Source of the DNA: JAHBNG01 sp039028975
GTDB lineage: Bacteria; Chloroflexota; Anaerolineae; Caldilineales; Caldilineaceae
Length of the DNA: 64,000 nucleotides
Direction of reading: 5' to 3'
Assembly (NCBI GenBank): GCA_039028975.1
Contig: JBCCHB010000048.1
Span: 37,041-101,040, forward strand
This document shows positions 52,478 to 62,600 of the stretch, piece after piece. The notes under the pieces are model-generated. The model saw only the letters and a list, made by a program, of their open reading frames with translations. It did no database searches and was not told the origin of the DNA. How positions within the stretch are numbered: position 1 is the stretch's first letter; each line of letters opens with the position of its first letter. Both the position numbers and the translations under genes were made by a program.

Positions 52478-54007
52478 ATGATTATGACAGAACCTACATC
52501 AACAATTCAAACCACAAACCACCTGCCCACAGGAGCAACGTTTCTCGATTCACTAGATGATGGGCGAGAAATCTGGTTTGAAGGCCAGCGGGTTCAAAAC
52601 ATTACAACCCACCCAGCCTTCTGTAATGCGGCTCGCAGCGTCGCCCACCTGTACGATGCCCTTCACAATCCGTCAACCCAAGACGATCTAACGACGGTTG
52701 ACAAATTTGGCATCCAGACCCATACCTTTTTTGCCCCTGCTTACTCAGCAGATGATCTGGTGGCCGCGCGCAAGTCCATCGCCATCTGGCAGCGCCTCTC
52801 TTATGGATGGATGGGGCGCACCCCAGACTACAAGGCGGCCTTTATGGCCCAGTTGGCAGAGGGACATGGCTTTTACGAGCCGTATGGAGCCAATGCCCTG
52901 GCATGGTACAAACGATGCGCCAGCCAGGCCCTATTCATTAACCATGTGCTCATCGATCCGCCAATGGACCGCAACAAGGCCCGGGTGGATGTGCGAGACG
53001 TTTATCTTTCCGTTGACCGAGATGATGATAAGGGGATCTACGTCAGCGGTGCCAAAATGGTCGCCACTGGTTCAGCATTAACCCACGCCACATTTGTGGC
53101 CGTCAATAGCGGCACTGCAGCCCGCATGGAAGAGGGCCGAGATGAAGATATGGCACTCGTCTTTTTGATCGATATGAACGCGCCTGGCCTCAAATTGATC
53201 ACCCGTCCCTCCTATGAATACAACGCGACCAGCCCTTTTGATGCGCCCCTGGCCAGCCGTTTTGACGAAAATGATGCAGTGATGGTCTTTGAAAATGCCT
53301 TTATTCCGTGGGAGAACGTGCTCGTCTACCGAGATGTCAACAAGACGAAGGGATTCTATGCCACATCTGGCTTCTTCAACCGCTTCAACTTGCAATCCGC
53401 GGTCCGCTTGGCCACCAAATTAGAGTTCTGCATTGGCTTACTCATGAAGGGGACCGATGCTTCCGGTACATCCAGCTTTCGTGGCGTGCAGGCGGCCATT
53501 GGCGAACTCATCTCCATGCGGGAACTGATCTGGTCGTTAACCACGGCCATGGTCTATGAACCCGAAGAAGGGATTGGCGGAACTGTGGTGCCACGCATTC
53601 AAACCGCGGCTGCATCCCGGGTCTACACCACCCGTAGCTGGCATCGGGTGCGCGAAATCTTTGAAAGCGTCTTGGCTGGTGCGCCCATCTATACTGTCTC
53701 CAGCCACATTGACATGCAAACTCCTGAGTTGCAGGGCATCATTGACCAATACTACCAGGGAACAGACATGGCCGGGCCAGAACGGGTGAAACTCTTTAAG
53801 CTGATCTGGGATGCCCTCTACTCTGAATTTGCCGGACGCCACGCCCTCTATGAACGCAACTATGCTGGCAATCAGGAACAGCACTACCTAGATACGCTGC
53901 GTTGGTCTCAGGTACGAGGAGATGCAGAGCGCTACTGTGGCTTTGTGGATGACTGTTTGGCTGATTATAATCTGGACGGGTGGTCAACAGAGTCTATTTA
54001 CAGATAG
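52478..54007 (+). CDS. HpaB-family FAD-dependent aromatic monooxygenase
   Basis: A 509-residue protein of the 4-hydroxyphenylacetate 3-hydroxylase oxygenase family, the usual length for it. Such enzymes use reduced FAD from a separate reductase to hydroxylate an aromatic ring. Family blocks include WMGRTPDYKAAF, GHGFYEPYGANALAWYKR, VSGAKMVATGSALTH, FENAFIPWENVLVYRD and TSSFRGVQAAIGEL. Its place beside 3-hydroxyanthranilate dioxygenase suggests the substrate is anthranilate, giving 3-hydroxyanthranilate, as reported for an HpaB-like enzyme in Geobacillus; other phenols cannot be excluded. No flavin reductase gene is in the window. The ribosome site is weak. Confidence 0.85.
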   Translation: MIMTEPTSTIQTTNHLPTGATFLDSLDDGREIWFEGQRVQNITTHPAFCNAARSVAHLYDALHNPSTQDDLTTVDKFGIQTHTFFAPAYSADDLVAARKSIAIWQRLSYGWMGRTPDYKAAFMAQLAEGHGFYEPYGANALAWYKRCASQALFINHVLIDPPMDRNKARVDVRDVYLSVDRDDDKGIYVSGAKMVATGSALTHATFVAVNSGTAARMEEGRDEDMALVFLIDMNAPGLKLITRPSYEYNATSPFDAPLASRFDENDAVMVFENAFIPWENVLVYRDVNKTKGFYATSGFFNRFNLQSAVRLATKLEFCIGLLMKGTDASGTSSFRGVQAAIGELISMRELIWSLTTAMVYEPEEGIGGTVVPRIQTAAASRVYTTRSWHRVREIFESVLAGAPIYTVSSHIDMQTPELQGIIDQYYQGTDMAGPERVKLFKLIWDALYSEFAGRHALYERNYAGNQEQHYLDTLRWSQVRGDAERYCGFVDDCLADYNLDGWSTESIYR

Positions 54008-54263
54008 TAGAGGCAAGAATAAGGTCGATTTCTGAGCGCTATCTTCCCGTTTATTATTCCTTGTGTCACCCTCGCCAGGGGGCCTTTTATGAAGTGCTCT
54101 ATGGAATGAAGTAAACAGACTTTTGGCGTTGAGAGACCTGTTGTATAATTAGCTGATTACACGCAAACGAGTCACAGGTAGACGCAAAGGGAAGTTGCAT
54201 TAGGTACGCTGGGTGCGGCGACGAAATTTTGAGATGATTGATAATTTTGTTGTGGAAAATGTT

Positions 54264-55230
54264 ATGGAAAAATCTTATGAGACAATAAAGTTGTTTACTA
54301 TGCGTGGGAGAGTGATTCTAGCGGTCTCTTTGGTTGTGAGCGTGTTGGCACTAGGTGCTTCTTGGCCGGTGGTTCCAGCAATGTGGAAGGTACACTTTGA
54401 GGATGGTACTACTCTCGAGCAAGCTGCCTTAGCTGTAGAGGAAATCGACGGTGTCGAATATTTTGCTTACTGGTGGAGTCAGGGAGATTGGTCAGGAGGA
54501 GTTGATTACAAAGAGGATATCATTTCAGTGCGCAGTGAGTATTGGAGAAAGTACTATGGGTTAGTTCTCTCGAGCATAAGAATTAGTGAACAGATGCTTA
54601 CTGATCCAGATCTGCCATCTGGTCCGAATACGCAAGCGCTTCATGATCGGTCGGTAGCAGAGAAGGATCGTTTGGATGCAGAAATTGCAGGTTGTTGGGA
54701 AGTGGGAACGTGCCCCTCTGTCCTTGTGGATCGGCTTGACATTGAAGCCGATGCATCTTTGGTTGAAGCGATTTCAGGAATAGAAGTGGTATCCAGCGTA
54801 GAACGTGCTCCTGATGAACCAAACTTTTTTTTCGACTGGCTCAGAATTATCTCATGCGCCTAGCAATGTGGATAGAGTAATGCAAGATGAGACTGAGCAG
54901 TTCTCAGTATTGGGCCGTTTGGGTGATGCGAGATCGGAGAAACGTTTTGGCGTATCTATTGCTTCGCTAGAGATTATACAAGAAAATTTCCCCTATAGGA
55001 TTATTTGGGAAACACCACCAGGGGATGCATTGCAAGATAATGGCAACATAGAGATGTATTTAGGTGGATTCAACTGGATTGAATGCAGTGCTTACAGAGT
55101 TCCTTGGGGAATTCAGTTGATACCCGGCAGAGATGAGATGATTAAGCCTTATGAGTATTGTTTCACTCCCAAACAACTCTACATGCCAATCGTAAACTGG
55201 TTTGGCTCCTTTTTTGAAGAAGAAGAGTGA
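54264..55230 (+). pseudogene. Membrane-anchored protein split by a frameshift at a T8 run
   Basis: One frame from ATG 54264 (GGAAAA 7 bp upstream; ATG 54234 is also possible) has an anchor segment (VILAVSLVVSVLALGASW) and runs to 54863. A second frame is open from 54805 to 55230 and ends KQLYMPIVNWFGSFFEEEE. The frames meet at eight T residues, 54825-54832. With seven T's the protein would read continuously: PDEPNFFSTGSELSHAP. This may be slippage, a mutation or a sequencing error. The full product would be about 322 residues, an extracellular protein of unknown family with the YMPIV motif near its end. Confidence 0.6.
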
Positions 55231-55233
55231 TTG

Positions 55234-55265
55234 AAAAGCGACCTGCCCAGAGCAGATCGCTTTTT
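55234..55265. terminator. Bidirectional intrinsic terminator
   Basis: AAAAGCGACCTGC and GCAGATCGCTTTTT form a stem with one mismatch and loop CCAGA. The stem has A-run and T-run at its two ends, so it can stop transcription from both convergent genes (ending 55230 plus, 55284 minus). Confidence 0.8.
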
Positions 55266-55283
55266 ATCGCTATTCCGACCTGG

Positions 55284-58200
55284 TTAATCGTTACTCCTTA
55301 GCTGAACAATTTTTGCCACCGAAGGCAGACCCTCTTCATTGAGAATGAATAGCATGTAGTGGCCTGGCTGAGCTAGATTGGGATCGGAGGGAGTTGTAAT
55401 GGTTAAGCTGCCTGCTGATTGCTCAAATGCTAACCGGTTGATCCGCTGGCTCTGATTAAAGGCGTGAGTCACCGCAGAGAGGCGAATCCAATTCACCTTT
55501 GAGATTGTGGATGGTGCATCAGCCTGAATAGCGAATTGTTCCCCATAGCTGACGGACTCCGGCGCGGCCTGGATCACTGGCCGCGGCCCCTTGAATAGAT
55601 AAGGGGGCGAGTAGATCTCGAAGTTATATTGGGCACCACGTTGAGGATTGGGATGGCCACCACCACCGGTAATGACGCGACCGTCTGGCAGCAGCATGGC
55701 CGTTGAATGGTAGCCACGGTAACGAGCCTGGGGTGCCAAGAGCATCCACTCATCTAACTCAGGATTCCACAGCTCGGCTTCTAGTACGGCCCCCGCCTCA
55801 ACATCGAAACCCGGCGCGCTGCTGCCCCCTGTTACCAAGACAGTGCCGTCTGGCAATAAGGTCGAATTGAGTTGGCGACGTCCTCTATGCATTGGGGCGG
55901 CCTCCTGCCATGTTGGGCTATCGTCCGAGAGGTCGATTATTTCCACCGAGGCACTTGGTAGAATTGTTGGAGTGGTATTCAGTTCAGGATCCCGCGGGTT
56001 GCCACCGGCGATTAGAATTTTGTTATCATCGAACATAACCGATGTGCCATAGTCTCGGTATTCTAACTGACTGGATGTGATATCAGACCAAGTACCACTC
56101 TCATTCGTATCCAAATAGCGGGACATCTGTTGTGGTCCTGCCACAAAGACTTGACCGTTGGCTGCAGCGTAGGTGAAGGGATAATAGTCGGCATGGTCTG
56201 GATAGTAGTCGAAGGGATACCTGCTTGGTTGGTCGGCAAAATCGCCATATTTAGCATCCATAAGATTGCGCCAATTTCCCCCATTTACAGGCCAGACTTG
56301 AGGCAACGAGTTTAACACAATACGGTCAGCCCCATCAATACTCTGTTCAAAGGTCCCAGCTAGCACCAACGTTCCTCCATCTGCCAAAGTCACCTGGGAC
56401 GGATACCAGCGACCCGCGTTCATGTCAGGCAGTCGCTCCCAAGAATCGGTATATGGATTGTAGATACTGGCCTTGTCCTCTCCCACCGAGTCCTTTACAT
56501 GACCGCCAGCAACCAACATCCGTCCATCTTCCATGAATGAGTGGCCACTGCAAAAGAGATCATAGGTGACAGTTGCGGCCTTGGTGATCTGGAGCGTGGC
56601 TGGGTCCATCAAACGTGGATTTCCATCTAAGCCAAGAGCTCTATCATGCCTATCCCAGTACATTATTTTGCCGGTGGGCAGCATCATGAGCTGGATGGGA
56701 ACCACTTGCGAGGGGATAAGCGCTCCCCAATGTCCTTCCACCCGGGCCGTCTCATCGTCGATAAGGGTTACTTTGACCGTAGATGGTCCGCTGAATCGCC
56801 CCTCACCCTGTAGATTGTTGAGGGTAACGAGAAAACTTTCGCCCATTTCATCAGCAAAGTCATCGTCCCTAATCGAAACCGATAGACTCTTGGATCTTTC
56901 GCCTGGGCCAAATGTGACGGTGCCGGATGCAGAGTCGTAATCTGCGCCTGCTGTCGCCGTATGCTCCAATGTGGTATATCCTACCGAGACTGAATCACTC
57001 AGGTTGCCCATTCGAGTCAGATCCAGAGAAATTTGGCCAGCCCGCTCATCAACCGAGGCACAGCCTGTGTTGAAACCAATCAATGCTGTTTCTGCATCCA
57101 AAAAACTGACGTGAACATTATCGATATCCTGATCCGCGGTTAGTCCTCCGGAGCGAGCGGCAAAATACGCCCGACCTTCATAGGGTAGTAAATCTGGGAT
57201 AGGGAACTGATCCACAACGGTCACTGGTGGGCGACCACATTGGGTAAGAATGACCGATACAGACGGTGATTCCCCACCGGCATTCATGACAATCTGCGCG
57301 TGAATCCACTCCCCCTCTGCAATATCCAAGAAAGGACGTAGATCAATCTCAGCTCGACGCGAGCCATAATGAATCGAGAGGTGATTGTTATTGATCTCCT
57401 CTATATCGGGCGATTGGTAGATGTCGAACCCAATACCAAGCGAATCAGCAAAGTTTGGCTCTTCTGCCACGCCCACAGGGGGGACGACACCGCTGGTGCT
57501 ATAGGTAGTTGTGTTGAGCAAGGCATAGCCAAAGCCGTCGGCACGGCCCGTCTCTGGCCGCACGAGAAAATCAAAATCAGCAATGACCAGATTGTGGGAG
57601 CCAGGATCGGTGAGATCGAAAGCGATACTGTTGTGGGTCTTATCAGTGCCATAGGCCAATCGTAACTTTGCTCCGGCACCTGTTGGACCACCATCCAATC
57701 GAGCAGGACCTGGACTGCTTGGTAAATGGGTGCCAGGAGTGTAGATCGTTCCCTGGTCCACCATGTCAAAGGTTTGATGGGTACCTGGCCCAGCCGGTTC
57801 TGGTGTTGGCTCTACTCCGCAATCTAGCTCAACGGGTCCAGGTATTTGAGAAGCTAGCAGGCTCTGAATGACAATATTATCAAAATCATGTTCCGCACTC
57901 TCACCACCAGAACGGGCCGCTATATAGAGTCGGCCTTCGTACGGCGTGAATCCAGGGATTGGCACTTCGTCCATCACGGTCACCGTGGGCTGATCGCAGC
58001 GAGAGAGTTCTACCGACAGAACCGATTGGCCGCTAACCGTTTTGGCAACGATGCGTGCATGGCTCCACTCTCCACTGGCCAGATCAAAGGGCGATGCATC
58101 CACCTCTTGCAACAGCAAGCCAAAGTGGAACGAAAGATGATTGTTGTTGATCTCGTCTCTAGCATCACCACCTACATCCGCCTCATGAATATCAAAACCG

Positions 58201-59399
58201 ATGCCCAGGGAATCGACAAAATTGGGTTCCTCCCCGGCATAGTGGGGGGCTTGAGGTTCAGAGGGACCGGTTGCACCATAGTTCGATGTATGCAGAAAGG
58301 CGACCCCAAAGCCATCCGCCTGACCCGTGCCGGGACTCAGTCGGAAGTCAAAATCGAAGACCATCTGCTCGAACGCGCCTGACTCGGCCACGTCAAAAGC
58401 CATGCTGTTGTGGCTAGGAATATCGGTTGCAAAAGCAAGGCGAATAAATTGACCTCGGGTAGTGGAACTACTGGAAAATAACTGAGATGGCCTCCCACCA
58501 GCCGTATGGTTAGACGTAGTATAGAGAAGACCCATTGCTGTTTGGTTGAAGTTTTGTTCTTGGATGGATGGCTGTGTTGGTGTAAAGGTCGGTGTGAATG
58601 TCGGTGTCAGCGTGAATGTTGGAGTGAGTGTCGGTGTCGGTGTGAATGTTGATGTGAATGTCGGTGTGTTAGTCCTGGTAGGTGTATCAGTTGGTGAGGG
58701 TGTTGGTGTAATCGTCGGTGAACCTGTCGGTGTATTCGTCGGCGAAAGAGTTGGCGTATTCGTCGAAGTGGGAGATTTAGTCCCTGTCGGCGTAGGAGAT
58801 TCTGTTAACGTCAATGGTGGTGTCTCAGTAGATGTCTCAGTAGATGTCTCAATAGGTGTCTCAGTGGGAGATGAAGTGGGTGAAATAGTCAACCGTGGCA
58901 GTGGTGTTGACGTCGCCGATGAATCCGTCGTCCCACTTACTACATGCGTGCCTTGGATGATCGGTATATAAAGCACACTTTCGCTAAACTGACTAACACC
59001 CAGTTGAAATGATTGTCTCTGACGGGCCCATTGAATTATATAGGTACCGTCTACCAAAGGTTCGATCTCGACAGAGAAGCTCCACGGTGTAATCACTTGG
59101 GGACAGGAGATGGTCAGATCTGGGGCTGTTGATGCAATAGAGATGGTACTGCCAATTAGGGTGTGGGATTCGTAGGTCGGTACGCAGCTATCGCTGGATT
59201 CGCCCGAGATGGTGATGGTTATCGAGTTATCTGAGTGCAATTCTACGAATATGTTGCCATCATCGCCAAATTGCTGATTGGCCAGAGAGTGGGCGCGCAG
59301 CGGTACAAGCATAAGGAATAGTAAGCTTAGGCAGAGTGCGGATAGTCGAATATCTTGTTCCAAGAAAGACTTTATATGGGTATTTGGGGATTTCTTCAT
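55284..59399 (-). CDS. Secreted galactose-oxidase-like copper-radical oxidase with two lectin domains and Calx-beta
   Basis: A 1371-residue protein. A signal peptide (ALCLSLLFLMLVPLRA) is followed by a beta domain ending VLYIPIIQG. A long Thr-Pro linker spans about residues 175-285. Two legume-lectin-like domains follow (DFDFRLSPGTGQADGFG, DFDFLVRPETGRADGFG, both with NNNHLS), then a Calx-beta domain (SVGYTTLEHTATAGADYDS). The C-terminal 500 residues are a glyoxal/galactose oxidase-type propeller and cap: FCSGHSF with Cys950 (thioether partner), RGYHSTAM (axial Tyr and copper His, near 1229) and VTHAFN (second copper His, near 1308). The protein probably oxidises an alcohol or aldehyde to form H2O2. 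Start ATG 59399 follows GGAGTGGAG. Confidence 0.82.
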   Translation of the reverse strand: MKKSPNTHIKSFLEQDIRLSALCLSLLFLMLVPLRAHSLANQQFGDDGNIFVELHSDNSITITISGESSDSCVPTYESHTLIGSTISIASTAPDLTISCPQVITPWSFSVEIEPLVDGTYIIQWARQRQSFQLGVSQFSESVLYIPIIQGTHVVSGTTDSSATSTPLPRLTISPTSSPTETPIETSTETSTETPPLTLTESPTPTGTKSPTSTNTPTLSPTNTPTGSPTITPTPSPTDTPTRTNTPTFTSTFTPTPTLTPTFTLTPTFTPTFTPTQPSIQEQNFNQTAMGLLYTTSNHTAGGRPSQLFSSSSTTRGQFIRLAFATDIPSHNSMAFDVAESGAFEQMVFDFDFRLSPGTGQADGFGVAFLHTSNYGATGPSEPQAPHYAGEEPNFVDSLGIGFDIHEADVGGDARDEINNNHLSFHFGLLLQEVDASPFDLASGEWSHARIVAKTVSGQSVLSVELSRCDQPTVTVMDEVPIPGFTPYEGRLYIAARSGGESAEHDFDNIVIQSLLASQIPGPVELDCGVEPTPEPAGPGTHQTFDMVDQGTIYTPGTHLPSSPGPARLDGGPTGAGAKLRLAYGTDKTHNSIAFDLTDPGSHNLVIADFDFLVRPETGRADGFGYALLNTTTYSTSGVVPPVGVAEEPNFADSLGIGFDIYQSPDIEEINNNHLSIHYGSRRAEIDLRPFLDIAEGEWIHAQIVMNAGGESPSVSVILTQCGRPPVTVVDQFPIPDLLPYEGRAYFAARSGGLTADQDIDNVHVSFLDAETALIGFNTGCASVDERAGQISLDLTRMGNLSDSVSVGYTTLEHTATAGADYDSASGTVTFGPGERSKSLSVSIRDDDFADEMGESFLVTLNNLQGEGRFSGPSTVKVTLIDDETARVEGHWGALIPSQVVPIQLMMLPTGKIMYWDRHDRALGLDGNPRLMDPATLQITKAATVTYDLFCSGHSFMEDGRMLVAGGHVKDSVGEDKASIYNPYTDSWERLPDMNAGRWYPSQVTLADGGTLVLAGTFEQSIDGADRIVLNSLPQVWPVNGGNWRNLMDAKYGDFADQPSRYPFDYYPDHADYYPFTYAAANGQVFVAGPQQMSRYLDTNESGTWSDITSSQLEYRDYGTSVMFDDNKILIAGGNPRDPELNTTPTILPSASVEIIDLSDDSPTWQEAAPMHRGRRQLNSTLLPDGTVLVTGGSSAPGFDVEAGAVLEAELWNPELDEWMLLAPQARYRGYHSTAMLLPDGRVITGGGGHPNPQRGAQYNFEIYSPPYLFKGPRPVIQAAPESVSYGEQFAIQADAPSTISKVNWIRLSAVTHAFNQSQRINRLAFEQSAGSLTITTPSDPNLAQPGHYMLFILNEEGLPSVAKIVQLRSND
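58560..58910. repeat. Coding minisatellite for the Thr-Pro linker
   Basis: Short direct repeats of GGTGTNAGTGTNGG type encode FTPTxTPTFTPT-like text on the minus strand. Two adjacent GTCTCAGTAGAT units at about 58832 are identical. A long antisense frame across it is a composition artefact. Confidence 0.6.
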
Positions 59400-59604
59400 T
59401 GGGTTTCTCCACTCCTCACCTCCCAACCGTTGTCCACCGTTGAGAGATGAGAGGTTTGGGCTGAGGATTGATTAATTTGGGTAAATATGGATGGGAAATT
59501 GCGCCTCATGAAGAACGAATAGGAGGAGATAGCATCCTCAGATGTGGGTTATGTCTATCAACTGACCTAGTCAGAACCATACCTAAGGATGCTCCGTCCG
59601 CCAA

Positions 59605-59621
59605 GTCACTATTCGAGTGAC
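59605..59621 (-). terminator. Hairpin downstream of the SBBP/RTX gene
   Basis: GTCACT-ATTCG-AGTGAC is a perfect 6-bp stem about 20 bp after the gene's stop codon on the minus strand. There is no T-run, so it is only a possible terminator. Confidence 0.25.
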
Positions 59622-59642
59622 CTCTCGGCTAAGACCGGCTTC

Positions 59643-62600
59643 TTAGTGAATTGATATGGGTACAAAGAGTTGAATAGTACGTCCCCTGGTTGAATTTTCT
59701 TCGTCTAGATCGTTTAGAGCATACGGATTCGATGTCGAGGGAAAATCATCACCTGCCTCGTCTGTATGGTCTTCCTCATGATTAAGCGCGACGCTGGCTG
59801 ACGACGTACCCTCACAATTGGCAATTGTGTCAGAGCCAGGACCGCCCTTACACAAATCCGTATCGGCCCCGCCATCTATATCGTCGTTACCGCCATTGCC
59901 AAAGAGGTCATCATCACCATCATTTCCTGCAATCGTATCGTTACCGGCACCACCAAACGCTGTGTCGGGTCCATTGCCGCCATCGATAGTGTCGGCCTGC
60001 TGATTGCCTTCCATGTAATCTTGGTTGTCGCCACCAAAGATTGTGTCGGGACCCAACCCGCCCAAAAGAACGTCGTAGCCCTGATCACCATATAGAGTAT
60101 CCTGACCACCATTTCCTTCCAGATCATCCCAACCTGGGCCACCGTGTAATATGTCGTTCCCAGCACCACCGATTAGCCAGTCAGCCTTTTCGTCACCGTA
60201 GAGTACGTCATCCCCTGCCTGACCCAAAATAATGTCCTTGCCTGGACCGCCACAAATTACGTCGTCCCCCTGTTTGCCATAGATATCATCCGGACCCTGC
60301 AAACCTAAAATCAGATCTGCTGCGGCCGTCCCATGGATGATATCCGGGCCGCTGGTACCCATAATCAGGTTTCCTGGGAAAGATGGTGCAACAAAACCGC
60401 TCCCAGAGTCAAGCACATCAAAGCCACCACACGTCGCCACTGCCTGAGAGAGATCGTCATTGGTAATGGTACAAGACTTCACGTCGCCAGGGTTGAGGGT
60501 GATCGAGCCAGTGGCTGCACAATCGCCAGAGAATGTCGCTGCATACCCTGCATCCAGGGTTTCGCTAACGATGTATGTTCCAACAATATAGCTGTTCTGA
60601 ACGCCAGAAGTAACTGGCGTTCCGCTCACAAAGAGTTCAAAATCACTGACGACCTTGGTGCCACCATCGTCGTTAATCACAACTTTGGTGACGGTAAGCA
60701 GAGGTGCAATATCATCGTTGGTAATGGTACAGGACTTGACATCACCAAGAGCCAGTGTGATGGTGCCATCGACAGCACAGTCCCCGCTGATGGTAGCCTC
60801 ATAGCCAGGATCGATTGTTTCACTAGCTGTGTAGACACCCGCCGCCAGAACATTCAGCTCCCCAGAGTTGACTGGCGCACCATTCACAAAGAGTGGGAAG
60901 TCCGCAACGATCTTGGTGCCGCCATCGTCATTGATAACGATTTTGGTGACGGTCAAGGAGGGGGCAATATCGTCATTGGTTATCGTGCAGGATTTGACAT
61001 CACCCAGGGCCAGCGTAATGGTGCCGTCCGCAGCGCAGTCACCACTAATGGTAGCGCCATAGCCAGGGTCGATTGTTTCACTGACCGTGTAGACCCCCAC
61101 CGCAAAGGTGTTTAGCTCCCCGGAATTGACTAACGTGCCGTTAACAAAGAGGGGGAAGTCAGCAATAACTTTGGTGCCGCCATTATCATTGATGACGATT
61201 TTGGTCACAGTCAAGGAAGGCGCAATATCGTCATTGGTAATGGTGCAGGACTTAACATCGCCCAGGGCTAGCGTAATGGTCCCATCCGTGGCGCAGTCGC
61301 CACTGAATGTGGTTGAATAGTCCGGATCAGTGGTTTCGTTGACGATATATGTTCCTGCTGCAAAGCTGTTTTGTACCCCAGAACTGACCGAGGCAGCGTC
61401 AACAAATAGGTCAAAGTCCGCAACGACCTTGGTTCCTCCATCATCATTGATGATCACTTTGGTGACAGTGAGCAGAGGGGCGATATCATCGTTGGTGATG
61501 GTACAAGACTTGGCATCGCCTAAGGCAAGCGTAATCGTGCCGTCCGCAGCGCAGTCACCACTAATGGTAGTCCCATAGTCAGGGTCGATTGTTTCACTGA
61601 CCGTGTAGGCCCCCACCGCGAGAACGTTCACATCCCCGGAGTTGACCGATGTACTATTGACAAAGAGCGGGAAGTCTGCAACCACTTTGGTGCCACCATC
61701 GTCGTTGATTACTACTTTGGTGACGGTCAACGTTGGCGGAGGCAATACCTCAACGCAGGCCGAAAATTCGGATGTGTTATTATCTGGGTCAGTGGCCGTG
61801 GCTGTAATAAACTGTCCGCTTGGTACAGACGTTGGCAGCGTCACCGCAATAGCTCCATTGCCGCTACCATCTGTCGCAATAGTGGCTGTGCCGATGCTCA
61901 CTTCACCCTCACCATACCCGGATGGGTCACATGATGAGCTGGCGAAAAATTCTACTTCGAAGGTCAGGTTTGGCGTACTGTTGAGGTTGCCCGCGATGGT
62001 TGTGCTGCTCGCATCGCTGGTGGCCGAACTAAGGTCTGGGAAGTTTTGTAGATTGTTGCCACCTGTGTCCGAATCATTGGGATCGTTGGCTGTTACTGCA
62101 TCAACAAAGCCAAATGGCGCGGGCAACAGGTTAATGCCAAGACCACTATTGCTATGAATTGAATTGTTGCGAATCAGATTAGACTGATGGCCATCTGCCG
62201 TTAGAGAGACTGGGAAACGGTAGTCTGGCACATCACGGATGCCATCGCCCCCATTAAATGCGATCACATTGTTCTCGATAACGTTGCGCGGATCACCTGC
62301 ACAGACTAATTGTATTCCGATTTCCCCGTTTGGGAGCGGATTTGTGCCGTTGATGTCTGTGCCTATGCGGTTGTTCCTGATCTGGGTTTGGGCACTGTCG
62401 CACAAAACGATACCGTCTCTCAAATTGCCCGACACCAGATTGTTTTGGACAATGTTATCTGTTGCTTGAGCAGATGGTGAACCAAATCCTTGTACGACAA
62501 TACCATCGAACTGATTTGGCACTGCTATGGTGCCAGTTGAATCGGTTCCCACATAATTATTGTGGATCTCATTTCGTGAAGGCGTTTGGTCCGCACTGGC

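Noticed and set aside
60333..61115. A 260-residue plus-strand frame opposite the prealbumin-like repeats
   Set aside because: It mirrors the 258-bp repeats of the minus-strand gene, has no ribosome site and repeats itself with the same period.
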